From positions 3,162,001-3,226,000 of the forward strand of contig NZ_CP021422.1 in NCBI RefSeq assembly GCF_002201475.1: 64,000 bases of DNA. Reading direction: 5' to 3'. The notes under the pieces were generated by a model. The model worked only from the letters and a program-made list of their open reading frames with translations. It was not told the DNA's origin and did not search any database. Shown here in pieces: positions 50,009 through 58,318 of this stretch. Positions within the stretch are counted from its first letter, which is position 1. Each line of letters opens with the position of its first letter. A program made the translations under genes and the position numbers. The DNA comes from Acutalibacter muris (GTDB taxonomy: Bacteria; Bacillota; Clostridia; Oscillospirales; Acutalibacteraceae).

Positions 50009-51583
50009 TTATACCCCCGCTGTCTCTATCCTCCCGCCCCGCACATACACCGCCCGGGTCGCGGTCTTATGGATAAAGTACCTGTCGTGGGACACGAACA
50101 GCAGGGTGCCCCTGTACTCCGAAAGGGCCTCCTCCAGCATTTCCCGGGTCTCGACATCGATGTGGTTGGTGGGCTCGTCCAGTATCAGCAGGTTCACCTG
50201 CCGCTGTAAAAGTATCAGCAGCTTTAAAAGCACCTTCTCGCCCCCAGAGAGGGAGCCCGCCCTCTTGAACACGTCCCCGGCCCTGAAGAAATACTTTGCC
50301 AGAAGTCCCCGGGCTTGTCCCTCCCCGGAGGGTATCTCCCGGCGGAAGGCTTCAAGCACCGTTTCCGTCTCCGACAGAAAGCGTATCTCCTGGGGGATAT
50401 AGCCTAGCTGCACCGATGGGTTCAGCCGTATCTCCCCGCCATAGGGCAGCTCCCCCAGCAGGGCCCTGATGAGAGAGGTCTTGCCCGAGCCGTTGGGCCC
50501 CATAAGGCAGAGCCTGTCCCTCTCCCGGACCAGCAGCTCCGCCCCCCGAAAGAGGGCCTTATCCCCAAGGGTCAGGGAGAAATCCCGCAGCCGCAGCACC
50601 TCGCTGCCTGTGCGGGAGCCCTCAAAGCTTATGGGCAGCTTTGGCTTTTCCAGCTGGGGCCGCTCCAGGAGCTCCAGCTTCTCCAGGCGCTTCTCAAGCT
50701 CCTTTGCCTTGCGGTAGAAGCTGGGGTTATTCTTGTTCAGCGCCCCCCACTCCCTGAACCGCTTGATGGACGCTTTCATGGCCTCTATCTTCTTCTGCTG
50801 GGTCTTGTACTGCTGGAACTCCTCCAAAAGCTCCTTCTCCCGAAGCTCCATGGCCTTGGAGTAGCCCCCAGGAAAGCTCTCGCAGCAGCCGCCCTCTAAG
50901 AGTATGGTGCGGGTGGCCACCCGGTCCAAAAACCACCGGTCGTGGGAGACCAGCACCACCGTGCCCCGGTACTTGGAGAGGAAGTCCTCGAACCACTCTA
51001 AAGTCTCCATGTCCAGGTGGTTTGTGGGCTCGTCCAGCAGCAGTATATCCGGCCCCGGCAGCACGGCGGCGGCCAGGTTCACCACGGTCTTCTGCCCGCC
51101 GGAAAGAGCGTTATACTCCCGGGAGAGCAGCGGGGAAAGGCGGAAACCCCCGATGACCTTGGAGCTGCGCTCCTCCATCTCATAGCCGCCCTCAAGGGCG
51201 TACCGCTCCGAAAGGGCGGAATACTCCTGGAGAAGCTTTTCGTCCCCGCCCAGCCGGGGCTCCAGCTCCCTCATGCGCCGCTCCATGGCAAAGAGCTCAG
51301 AAAACGGCTCCTTCAGAGCCTCCTCCACCGTGGTCCCCGGCTCTCTAAGGGGCGGTATCTGCCACAGCACGCCCCTCCTTGCTCCCCGGCGCAGGCTGAC
51401 CACGCCGCTGTCCGGGGTCTCCTCCCCGGCTATGAGCTTCAGTATGGTGCTCTTGCCGGTGCCGTTTCGCCCCACGAGGGCGGCGCGCTCGCCGGTGTGT
51501 ATCTCAAGGCTCGCGCCCGAGAGCACATTCTTGAATCCGAAATTTTTTCTTACCCTGTTTAAACCTATCTCTATCATTGCCAT
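50009..51583 (-). CDS. ABC-F family ATPase
   Basis: 524 aa, two fused nucleotide-binding domains without membrane segments, the ABC-F plan of ribosome-acting proteins. Walker A: GRNGTGKST and GPNGSGKTS. Signatures: LSGGQKTVVNLAAAV and LSGGEKVLLKLL. Walker B: ILLLDEPTNHLD and LLILDEPTNHID. A charged linker of about 80 residues lies between. Members either regulate translation or displace antibiotics from the ribosome. The latter type is often controlled by a leader peptide, and one lies upstream here. RBS AAGGAG. Resistance is inferred, not shown. Confidence 0.9.
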   Translation of the reverse strand: MAMIEIGLNRVRKNFGFKNVLSGASLEIHTGERAALVGRNGTGKSTILKLIAGEETPDSGVVSLRRGARRGVLWQIPPLREPGTTVEEALKEPFSELFAMERRMRELEPRLGGDEKLLQEYSALSERYALEGGYEMEERSSKVIGGFRLSPLLSREYNALSGGQKTVVNLAAAVLPGPDILLLDEPTNHLDMETLEWFEDFLSKYRGTVVLVSHDRWFLDRVATRTILLEGGCCESFPGGYSKAMELREKELLEEFQQYKTQQKKIEAMKASIKRFREWGALNKNNPSFYRKAKELEKRLEKLELLERPQLEKPKLPISFEGSRTGSEVLRLRDFSLTLGDKALFRGAELLVRERDRLCLMGPNGSGKTSLIRALLGELPYGGEIRLNPSVQLGYIPQEIRFLSETETVLEAFRREIPSGEGQARGLLAKYFFRAGDVFKRAGSLSGGEKVLLKLLILLQRQVNLLILDEPTNHIDVETREMLEEALSEYRGTLLFVSHDRYFIHKTATRAVYVRGGRIETAGV

Positions 51584-51675
51584 CGGCTCCTTTTTTGATT
51601 ATGATATCAAAAGGCAAACCTATGGCGAAAACATAAGCGACCCAAAGAGTTAAACATAAGCTGTCCGACTCTCGC

Positions 51676-51750
51676 CGCTCCGCGCAAAATAGCTGGTATG
51701 TCAGACCAGCTACGGATCACTTACCTTCCATCACAGGCTTGCGCGGAGCG
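51676..51750 (-). promoter_or_regulatory. Paired hairpins of a possible attenuator upstream of ABC-F
   Basis: A 12-bp inverted repeat CGCTCCGCGCAA (51676-51687) / TTGCGCGGAGCG (51739-51750) encloses a second hairpin TAGCTGGT/ACCAGCTA (51690-51697, 51705-51712) followed on the minus strand by TTTT. The distal arm lies inside the leader ORF's last codons, so a ribosome on the leader would break the long stem. The inner stem plus TTTT resembles a weak terminator. Exact mechanism is inferred. Confidence 0.6.
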
Positions 51751-51799
51751 TTTTGAAGGTAGGCCGGAAGCTGAACGCCCGGTAATTTATGAGGTACAT
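51731..51799 (-). CDS. Leader peptide upstream of ABC-F gene
   Basis: 22 codons (MYLINYRAFSFRPTFKTLRASL) with GAAGGGAG upstream and a promoter 32 bases before. No homologue is expected for a leader peptide; its value lies in position. Its 3' codons pair with sequence 50 bases downstream. Ribosome stalling on such leaders by lincosamides, pleuromutilins or macrolides controls many ABC-F and erm genes. Confidence 0.62.
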   Translation of the reverse strand: MYLINYRAFSFRPTFKTLRASL

Positions 51800-51830
51800 G
51801 GTATCACTCCCTTCTGTCAGTATGGGAACT

Positions 51831-51859
51831 ATTATACACCTTTAGCCTGTGGAAAGCAA
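51831..51859 (-). promoter_or_regulatory. Promoter of the ABC-F leader transcript
   Basis: On the minus strand TTGCTT (51854-51859), 17-base spacer, TATAAT (51831-51836). Confidence 0.7.
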
Positions 51860-51907
51860 GCCGGGAGGGTGTAAAGATACGGAAATTAAATTATGCCGAT
51901 AAATATG

Positions 51908-51936
51908 TTGCAATGCCTTGAAGTATCTGGTATTAT
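51908..51936 (+). promoter_or_regulatory. Promoter of the toxin-like gene
   Basis: TTGCAA (51908-51913), 17-base spacer, TATTAT (51931-51936). A leader of about 115 bases with stem-loops (for example CAGAGG/CCTCTG) follows before the ATG, as is common for type I toxin mRNAs. Confidence 0.65.
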
Positions 51937-52059
51937 GTCAGTAAGGAGTCCGTCAGGAAACGGTGGACGGTTGGCCCTCAACAGAGGACCTGGACCCTCT
52001 GATTACATAGAAACCTGTTTTGCATAAAGCAGGAATCAAGTGTAAAGGGGGCAAGCTTA

Positions 52060-52155
52060 ATGAGTGACTATCAGATATTGCACCTGGTCATAGAGCTGCT
52101 ACTGCTCTTGTTGGCCGCAATCAACGTATATGACAGTCTGAATCATAAAAAGTAA
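52060..52155 (+). CDS. Small hydrophobic holin-like toxin candidate (type I TA)
   Basis: 31 aa: a short polar start (MSDYQ), one membrane helix (LHLVIELLLLLLAAINVY) and a charged end (DSLNHKK), the pattern of Hol_Tox/TxpA-like type I toxins that damage the membrane. RBS AAAGGGGG nine bases before ATG. It has its own promoter, structured leader and strong terminator, and a consensus antisense promoter points at its 3' end. No other gene is in this 720-base gap. Confidence 0.68.
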   Translation: MSDYQILHLVIELLLLLLAAINVYDSLNHKK

Positions 52156-52243
52156 GCAACCGTTCCATGCCAGGGAACGGTTGCTTTTTTAAAACAACCC
52201 ATTAACCGGGCCAGCCGTCTATCGGCGGGCTCCGCTTTTTTCT
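52146..52243 (-). ncRNA. Predicted antisense antitoxin RNA
   Basis: From the promoter at 52250-52278 a transcript would start near 52243, read leftward, fold a stem-loop near 52213-52235, and meet the shared hairpin at 52156-52184, followed on this strand by TTACTTTTTA. It would overlap the toxin mRNA 3' end, as in the txpA/RatA and bsrG/SR4 pairs. Ends are inferred. Confidence 0.5.
52156..52190 (+). terminator. Terminator of the toxin-like gene
   Basis: Perfect 11-bp stem GCAACCGTTCC / GGAACGGTTGC, 7-base loop, TTTTTT, immediately after the TAA. Confidence 0.9.
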
Positions 52244-52249
52244 GTCTCT

Positions 52250-52278
52250 ATTATATCCCATCAGGGCCCCTTTGTCAA
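52250..52278 (-). promoter_or_regulatory. Consensus antisense promoter
   Basis: On the minus strand TTGACA (52273-52278), exactly 17 bases, TATAAT (52250-52255). It lies just after the tldE stop and reads only toward the toxin-like gene. Confidence 0.78.
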
Positions 52279-52303
52279 GCCCCGGCGGGCCATAAAGCTC
52301 CGC

Positions 52304-53656
52304 TCACTTCCCCGCCACGGACAGCCCCTGTGCCAGCACGCTGGGGCTGATAAAGGTCGTGAACGAGGGGGACGTGGGCGTTTTCACGTCGCTGCCCACG
52401 GCCGTGATGTTCTTCAGCAGGGTGAAGAAGTTGCCCGCCACGGTGAAGGACCGCACCGGCGCGCCCTTTTTGCCGCCCTCTATAAGGAACCCGGAGCTTT
52501 GCAGGGAGAAGTCCCCGCTGATGGGGTTTGCCCCGGCGTGCAGGCCCCCAAGGGAGGTTATCAGCACGCCGCTCCCGGCCTTTTCCAGCAGTTCCTCCCG
52601 GCTCATTTCCCCGGGGGCAAGGCACATGGTGAAGGGCCGCACGCCCACCTTGGAGTCGTACCCGGCCTTAGAGGCGTTGCCGGTGGTCTCCTTACCCGCC
52701 GCAGCGGCGGTGCGCAGGTTGTAGAGCAGGGTCCTCAATACCCCCTTTTCTATCACGCTCTTTCTGCGGGTGGGGCTGCCCTCTGCGTCAAAGGGCATGG
52801 GCAGCGGGGCCTTCTCATAGAAGGGGTCGTCTATAAGGGTGACTATGGGCGCGGCTATCTCTGTGCCCTCCCTGTCCTTTAACAGGGACAGGCCCTTCTG
52901 TACGTTCTCGGCGGAAAACACCGGGGAGAACGTCGCCAAAAGCTGGGACATTGCGTCGGCGGAGAACACCACAGGCATCACCCCGGTGGGGGCCGTCCCC
53001 GCTCCCAGGGTCTCCCGGGCTCTCCCCGCAGTCTCCTCTGCGGCGGCGAGAAGGTCCAGCCCCTCCGGCTCTCCAAGGGTTATCTTATATTCGCTGGCCT
53101 TCTCCCCCTCCTCACTGCCGTCGCTGACCACGGCGCTTAGCACCGCCCCAGAGACAGAGTTCTCATACTGCAAATCCAGCCCCTTGGAGTTGCTGATGGC
53201 GATGGCGATATGCGACCCGAACACTTCGGTTTCGCTGCCGTCCACTACACCCTCCTGGGAGTACAACGCCTCCTGTCCCCTAAGGGCGGTCCGGCGCAGG
53301 GCCTCCGCCCCGGGCAGGGGGGCGTTTTCTGTACGGACGGTCTGGTACTCCCCGCCCGCGCCCACCAGAAATTCCGGCTCGGCTGTCTCAAGGACGGCGG
53401 CGTTGTCCCTGGCCCGGCGCACAAGGGCCCTGGCGCTGTCCTCGGTAAACCGCTGGGTAGAGGCGTAGCCCATCCGGCCCTCCACAAGGCACCGCAGGCA
53501 GGCCCCTCCCTCGCCGGAGTCCGAAAAGCCGTTTATCTCCCGCTTGAAGGCAGAGGCCGATACACTGTCCTCCAGCTGGCAGTACAGCTCGTACTCCTCT
53601 ATGTTAAGCTTTGCGGCCTCCTCAGCCGCAGCGCTTTTGAATACCTGAAAATCCAT
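52304..53656 (-). CDS. TldE/PmbA-type metalloprotease subunit
   Basis: 450 aa, the TldE (PmbA) partner that lacks the HExxxH zinc motif. Typical regions: LDLQYENSVSGAVLSAVVSD, the FEAEGSPT-like segment FDAEGSPTRRKSVIEKG, and GLHAGANPISGDFSLQSSGF near the C-terminus. With TldD it forms a protease that trims unfolded peptides and processes modified peptides such as microcins. It follows tldD by 13 bases. Confidence 0.92.
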   Translation of the reverse strand: MDFQVFKSAAAEEAAKLNIEEYELYCQLEDSVSASAFKREINGFSDSGEGGACLRCLVEGRMGYASTQRFTEDSARALVRRARDNAAVLETAEPEFLVGAGGEYQTVRTENAPLPGAEALRRTALRGQEALYSQEGVVDGSETEVFGSHIAIAISNSKGLDLQYENSVSGAVLSAVVSDGSEEGEKASEYKITLGEPEGLDLLAAAEETAGRARETLGAGTAPTGVMPVVFSADAMSQLLATFSPVFSAENVQKGLSLLKDREGTEIAAPIVTLIDDPFYEKAPLPMPFDAEGSPTRRKSVIEKGVLRTLLYNLRTAAAAGKETTGNASKAGYDSKVGVRPFTMCLAPGEMSREELLEKAGSGVLITSLGGLHAGANPISGDFSLQSSGFLIEGGKKGAPVRSFTVAGNFFTLLKNITAVGSDVKTPTSPSFTTFISPSVLAQGLSVAGK

Positions 53657-53669
53657 AATTTTTCCCCCT

Positions 53670-55049
53670 TTATCTGCCGCCCACAGTGATGGACGAGACG
53701 CGTATCATGGGCTGGCCCACGTTGGTGGGGATGGAGCCGCTGGAGGACCCGCACATACCCTGGCCGCATTTTAGCTCCCGGCCCACCATGTCTATCTTCT
53801 GTATCACCTCCGAGCCCTTGCCCACAAGGCTGGCGCCCCGGACGGGCTCGCATATCTTGCCGTTTCGGATAATGTACCCCTCGTTCACGGCAAAATTGAA
53901 CTCCCCGGTCACCGGATTCACCGAGCCGCCGCCCATCTCCTTGGCATATAGCCCGTACTCGATGGAGCCGATAATATCCTCGTCCCTGTCGTCCCCCGGG
54001 GCGATGAAGGTGTTGGTCATCCGGGAGGTGGTAACATAGCTGAAGCTCTGCCTTCTCGCGCTGCCGGTGGGCTCCCTCCCCATGCGGCGGCCGCCCATCT
54101 TGTCTATCATATAGGACTTCAGCACGCCCTTTTCAATGAGCACGTTGCGCCGGGAGGGGGTCCCCTCGTCATCGATGTTTATGGAGCCCCACTCGTTCGG
54201 CAGCGTGCCGTCGTCGATGGCGGTGACCTTCTCGTTTGCTATCTTCTCCCCAAGCCTTCCGCAGAACTGGCTATTCCCATAGGCCACGCTGGTGGCCTCC
54301 AGGGAATGGCCGCAGGCCTCGTGGAAGATGACCCCGCCAAAGCCGTTTCCTATGGCCACGGGCATGACCCCCGCCGGGCAGTACCCCGCCCCGGCCATGG
54401 TCACCGCCTGGCGGGCGGCCTCAAGGCCCACGGACTTGGGGTTCACCCTGTCAAAAAGCTCCATGCCCCTTCGGGCCCCCGGGCGGCAGCCGCCGGTCTG
54501 GGTCTCGCCGTTTATCTCGGCCACGGCGCTGACCGATAACCTGGTGCGTATCTGGCGATCCCGGGCGTAAAGCCCCTCGCTGGTGGCAATTAGGATATTG
54601 TGGTCCACGTCTAAGAGGGAGCCTGTTGTCTGGACTATCTTATCGCTGTACCCGCCGGCGGTCCCACAGGCCTCCCTTAAGATGTCTATCTTCTCCCTGT
54701 TGCCCACGCCTCCGGGGACTGTTTTTATGGGGTGCCTGTCCCCAAAGAGCCGCTCCCGAAGGGCAACGCTGACCTCCGCCCTGTCCTCTGAGAGGGCCTC
54801 TGCGGCCCGGCGGGCGCATTTTATCAGGCCCTCCTCGCTGGTGTCCACGGTGGTGGCCATAACGCTCCGAAGCCCCAAGAACACCCGCACGGCGGCCCCG
54901 GCTGTCTGCGCATCGTGGACGGAGTCAACTTTGCCGCCCACCAGCTCGATGGAGTGGTCCAGGGTGTCCTCCATAAAGAGCTCGGCGTAGTCCGCGCCGG
55001 TAGAGGACGCCGCCAGCAGGACGCGCTCGCAAATCTCTCTTGAAATCAT
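53670..55049 (-). CDS. tldD: TldD metalloprotease subunit
   Basis: 459 aa. Active subunit: zinc motif FHEACGHSLEA (HExxxH) near residue 253 and IDDEGTPSRRNVLIEKGVL; the metal-binding C-terminal RKCG-like part is LKCGQGMCG. Forms the TldD/TldE hetero-protease. RBS GGAGG. A second read opposite to the trmH gene. No peptide-modifying enzyme or precursor gene is near, so it is likely a housekeeping pair. Confidence 0.94.
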   Translation of the reverse strand: MISREICERVLLAASSTGADYAELFMEDTLDHSIELVGGKVDSVHDAQTAGAAVRVFLGLRSVMATTVDTSEEGLIKCARRAAEALSEDRAEVSVALRERLFGDRHPIKTVPGGVGNREKIDILREACGTAGGYSDKIVQTTGSLLDVDHNILIATSEGLYARDRQIRTRLSVSAVAEINGETQTGGCRPGARRGMELFDRVNPKSVGLEAARQAVTMAGAGYCPAGVMPVAIGNGFGGVIFHEACGHSLEATSVAYGNSQFCGRLGEKIANEKVTAIDDGTLPNEWGSINIDDEGTPSRRNVLIEKGVLKSYMIDKMGGRRMGREPTGSARRQSFSYVTTSRMTNTFIAPGDDRDEDIIGSIEYGLYAKEMGGGSVNPVTGEFNFAVNEGYIIRNGKICEPVRGASLVGKGSEVIQKIDMVGRELKCGQGMCGSSSGSIPTNVGQPMIRVSSITVGGR

Positions 55050-55142
55050 TTTTGAACCTCCTGTGATTTTTCCCGGGGGGCTTGCGGCCCGGGGGGAAAT
55101 AGGATATACTTTTTACTAAACTGTGTAAAAGGACGTGGCTGT

Positions 55143-55949
55143 ATGAAAATTATCGAGATAACTGATTTTGCCGCCCCGGAGCTGGACATATACGCCCGGC
55201 TCACTGAAAATCAGCTTGTGAACCGGGCCGACCCCGCAAACGGACTTTTCATTGCCGAAAGCCCGCTGGTCATCGGCCGGGCCCTGGACGCGGGGTGCGT
55301 GCCGGTGTCCCTCCTGACGGAGCCGAAGCACGCCCTGGGCAAGGGCCGGGAGCTTATAGAACGCTGCGGGGACGTGCCGGTGTTCGCGGCCGAGGAAGCC
55401 GTGTTGTGCGAGCTCACGGGCTTTCATCTGACCCGGGGGATGCTCTGCGCCATGAGACGGCCGGAGCTCCGCTCCCCGGAGGAGGTGTGCGAAGGGGCAC
55501 GCCGTGTGGCCGTGCTGGAAAACGTAATGAACCCCACGAACCTTGGGGCCATCTTCCGCAGCGCCGCCGCTTTGGATATAGACGCGGTGCTCCTCACTGC
55601 CCAGGGCAGCGACCCACTGTACAGAAGGGCCCTGCGGGTGAGCATGGGCAACGTGTTCCTGGTGCCCTGGGCGTACCTGCCCGAAGGGGACTGGCCGGGC
55701 TTTTTAAGGGGGCTGGGCTTTAAGACCGCCGCCCTGGCCCTTCGGGAGGACAGCCTTGATATCGGCGACCCCAGGCTTCTTATGGAGGAGCGCCTTGCCC
55801 TCGTGCTGGGCACAGAGGGGGACGGCCTTCGCCACGAGACCATCGCCAAATGCGACTATACCGTGCGCATACCCATGTCCCACGGCGTGGACTCCCTGAA
55901 CGTGGCGGCGGCCAGCGCCGTGGCCTTCTATCAGCTTACCAGGAGATAG
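55143..55949 (+). CDS. SpoU/TrmH-family RNA 2'-O-methyltransferase
   Basis: 268 aa. An N-terminal RNA-binding subdomain (residues 1-100) precedes the SPOUT knot domain with the three motifs: LENVMNPTNLGAIFRSAAAL, LVLGTEGDGL and IPMSHGVDSLNVAAA. S-adenosylmethionine-dependent, probably on rRNA or tRNA; target not determinable. It converges with the WYL regulator three bases later. Confidence 0.93.
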   Translation: MKIIEITDFAAPELDIYARLTENQLVNRADPANGLFIAESPLVIGRALDAGCVPVSLLTEPKHALGKGRELIERCGDVPVFAAEEAVLCELTGFHLTRGMLCAMRRPELRSPEEVCEGARRVAVLENVMNPTNLGAIFRSAAALDIDAVLLTAQGSDPLYRRALRVSMGNVFLVPWAYLPEGDWPGFLRGLGFKTAALALREDSLDIGDPRLLMEERLALVLGTEGDGLRHETIAKCDYTVRIPMSHGVDSLNVAAASAVAFYQLTRR

Positions 55950-55952
55950 ACC

Positions 55953-56846
55953 CTATTTGTGGGCCTCATATATCTCCCTTGCCCGGCGGGCCAGCTCCTC
56001 CCGAAGGGAGGCCGGGGCCGCGACCTTGACCCCCGGGCCCAGGGCCAGCAGCCGGCCTATGAGTCTGTCCTCCACGGGGACGTCCTGCCTAAGCTCCAAA
56101 AGGCCGTCCTTGCGCTGGGAGATAAGGGTGCCGTCGAAGACCTCATATACCCTGTCGGCCATCTCCCGGGGGAACCGCAATATCACCCGGGTGGTCTCCG
56201 GCGGCGGGGCTGGCCGCTCCTCCGGGAAGGAGCGGGGCTCAAAGGCGTCAACACCCGGTTTCCACTTTATTATTCTTGAAAGGGACAGCTCCCTGTATTC
56301 CCCGGCCCCTGTGCAGTAAGCCTTTAAATACCAGCCTCCCGCACGGCAGCAGAGCTTTAGGGGCATTAGGTCCAGCTTCTCCGGCTCGCCGCCGGGGCCC
56401 GCGTAGGTTATGTCCGCGCAGTGGTGCTGTATGACCGCCCGCTGTATGAGCCTGAACCTTTCCCCGGCCTTCGCCGCGTACCCCTCCCCAGAGAGGTCCA
56501 CCTCCAGCCCTTCCCCGGCGGGCAGCTGGAAGAGCTCCGCAATCTCCGAAAGGACGGCGGGGGTGGGGCCTGCGAACTCCTCTCCGCGCTCCTTTATAGC
56601 GTTGAGGATATCCCCGCGCTCCTCCTTTGAGAGCAGGGCGCGGTCCATCACAAAGCCCTTCATCAGGCAGATGCCGCCGCCCCTGCCGGTCTCAGCGTAT
56701 ATGGGTATGCCGGCGGCGTTCAGGGTCTCCACATCCCGGTAGACCGTGCGCACGGAGACTCCGAACTCCCCGGCCATCTGGGCCGCGGTGCTCTGTCCCC
56801 TTTCCAGAAGATAGCATACAACTTGAAACAATCGGCCTTTACGCAT
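55953..56846 (-). CDS. HTH/WYL-domain transcriptional regulator
   Basis: 297 aa, YafY type. Helix-turn-helix TAAQMAGEFGVSVRTVYRDV near residues 20-39, then a WYL domain (about 140-215, LKLCCRAGGWYLKAYCTGAG) and a C-terminal WCX region. WYL domains sense small ligands or nucleic acids. The MFS transporter gene lies 20 bases upstream on the same strand, so this may regulate it. Confidence 0.9.
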   Translation of the reverse strand: MRKGRLFQVVCYLLERGQSTAAQMAGEFGVSVRTVYRDVETLNAAGIPIYAETGRGGGICLMKGFVMDRALLSKEERGDILNAIKERGEEFAGPTPAVLSEIAELFQLPAGEGLEVDLSGEGYAAKAGERFRLIQRAVIQHHCADITYAGPGGEPEKLDLMPLKLCCRAGGWYLKAYCTGAGEYRELSLSRIIKWKPGVDAFEPRSFPEERPAPPPETTRVILRFPREMADRVYEVFDGTLISQRKDGLLELRQDVPVEDRLIGRLLALGPGVKVAAPASLREELARRAREIYEAHK

Positions 56847-56866
56847 AATTTTACTCCTTTATTATG

Positions 56867-58063
56867 TTACGTCTCGGGTGGATTTGTTCCTTTGTGCTTT
56901 GGCGTTTTGGTAAACAGGCATATGAGCATAATGAGGGCGAAGCCCCCCGAGAGGAGCAGCCCCGGCTTCATGTCCCCGCCGGCCGCGCCCCCTACCAGCC
57001 CCACGAGGGTTGGCCCTCCGGAGCAGCCCAGGTCCCCGCCCAGGGCCAGCAGGGCGAACATGGCCGTGCCCCCGGCTGGAAGGGCCGCAGAGGCCTTGCT
57101 GAGGGTGCCGGGCCACATTATGCCCACGGCGAGTCCGCAGAGGCCGCATCCCAGCAGATTCACCGCCGGCGAGGAGGGGAGCGCCACCAGCAGGTAGGAC
57201 ACGGCGCAAAGCGCGGCGCTCAGGCGCATTACACGGTCAAGCCGCGCCCTTTGGCCGAATTTGCCGTACAGGGCCCGGGAGAGCCCCATCAGGGCGGCAA
57301 AGGCCATTGGCCCCATCAGGTCGCCCAGGGTTTTACTGACTCCAAGACCCCTCTCGGCGAAGGCGGAGGCCCATTGACTCACGGACTGTTCGCTGGCCCC
57401 AGCGCAGAGCATCATCACAAACAGCAGCCAGAAAGCCTTGTTAGAAAGCAGCTCCCTCATGCCCATGCCCTTCTCCTCCTCCGGCAGCAGCGGGGCCAGA
57501 GGGGTAAAGCAGAAAACCGCGCTGTTAAGTATTGGCAGCACCGCCCAGATAAGTGCCAGGACCCGCCAATTCCCCACGCCCGCAAGATGGAAAAACAGGG
57601 TCGATATCAGCACCACCCCCACGTGCCCCCAGCAGTAGAAGGAGTGCAATAGGCTCATGGCCGCCTGTTTATTGTCCGTGGGGCAGCTCTCCACAATGGG
57701 GCTTACAATGACCTCTATAAGCCCGCCGCCCAGGGCGTAGACTATCACAGAGAGCAGAATCCCCATAAACGGGTCCATAAGCCCCGGCAGGACCGTCAGC
57801 AGCGCCAGCCCCGCCGCCGCCAGCAGCTGTGCCGCCACCGCCGACGGGCGGTAGCCTATCCTGTCCACGAATTTTGCCGCCAGCAGGTCAACTATAAGCT
57901 GCACCCCAAAGTTCACCGTCACCAGCAGGGTTATTTTGTCCAGCGGGATATGGTAGTCCTGCTGGAAGGTGACGAACAGCAGAGGGACAAAGTTGTTGAC
58001 GGCGGCGTGGGCAATATAGCTCATAAAGCAGGCGCGCATGGTGGTCTTGAAGGTGAATTTCAT
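56867..58063 (-). CDS. Major facilitator superfamily transporter
   Basis: 398 aa from ATG 58063 (AAAAAGGAGAGG upstream; the longer frame to 58186 runs into a repeat). About 12 membrane segments; loop KFVDRIGYRPS resembles the MFS A-motif. The branch looks FucP-like or sugar/drug efflux; substrate not clear. Followed by the WYL regulator after 20 bases, forming a probable two-gene operon. Confidence 0.87.
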   Translation of the reverse strand: MKFTFKTTMRACFMSYIAHAAVNNFVPLLFVTFQQDYHIPLDKITLLVTVNFGVQLIVDLLAAKFVDRIGYRPSAVAAQLLAAAGLALLTVLPGLMDPFMGILLSVIVYALGGGLIEVIVSPIVESCPTDNKQAAMSLLHSFYCWGHVGVVLISTLFFHLAGVGNWRVLALIWAVLPILNSAVFCFTPLAPLLPEEEKGMGMRELLSNKAFWLLFVMMLCAGASEQSVSQWASAFAERGLGVSKTLGDLMGPMAFAALMGLSRALYGKFGQRARLDRVMRLSAALCAVSYLLVALPSSPAVNLLGCGLCGLAVGIMWPGTLSKASAALPAGGTAMFALLALGGDLGCSGGPTLVGLVGGAAGGDMKPGLLLSGGFALIMLICLFTKTPKHKGTNPPET

Positions 58064-58318
58064 AGCCTCTCCTTTTTGGTATGTGACGTATAGTAAACGC
58101 GCTTTTACAAAAGAGGCACGCCCCTTTTGAACTGCGTTAACTATAAACATAGTATGACGGGAGACCGCGACTGGTACCACCGGCAAAGGGACCGCCAGGC
58201 TCTACGCTATTATGATATCAGGGGCGGCCAAGGAAGTCAAGAGCCCTTTTTTCTTGCTTTTACTTTCCCCCTATGATATACTTTAGCAAACGGACACATG
58301 AAGGAGAGGTGCCGCAAT
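58064..58318. other. Intergenic region with a hairpin repeat
   Basis: Between the leftward MFS operon and the rightward NimA-like gene. It holds the 57-bp repeat at 58089-58145 and, nearer the NimA-like gene, AT-rich promoter-like sequence without a clean match. No further gene is seen. Confidence 0.6.
58089..58145. repeat. 57-bp hairpin element with inverted ends
   Basis: Outer ends TATAGTAAACGC (58089-58100) and GCGTTAACTATA (58134-58145), 11 of 12 matching. One internal stem AAAAGAGGC/GCCCCTTTT. The right 22 bases (CTTTTGAACTGCGTTAACTATA) are shared exactly with the element at 31791-31895. Confidence 0.8.
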
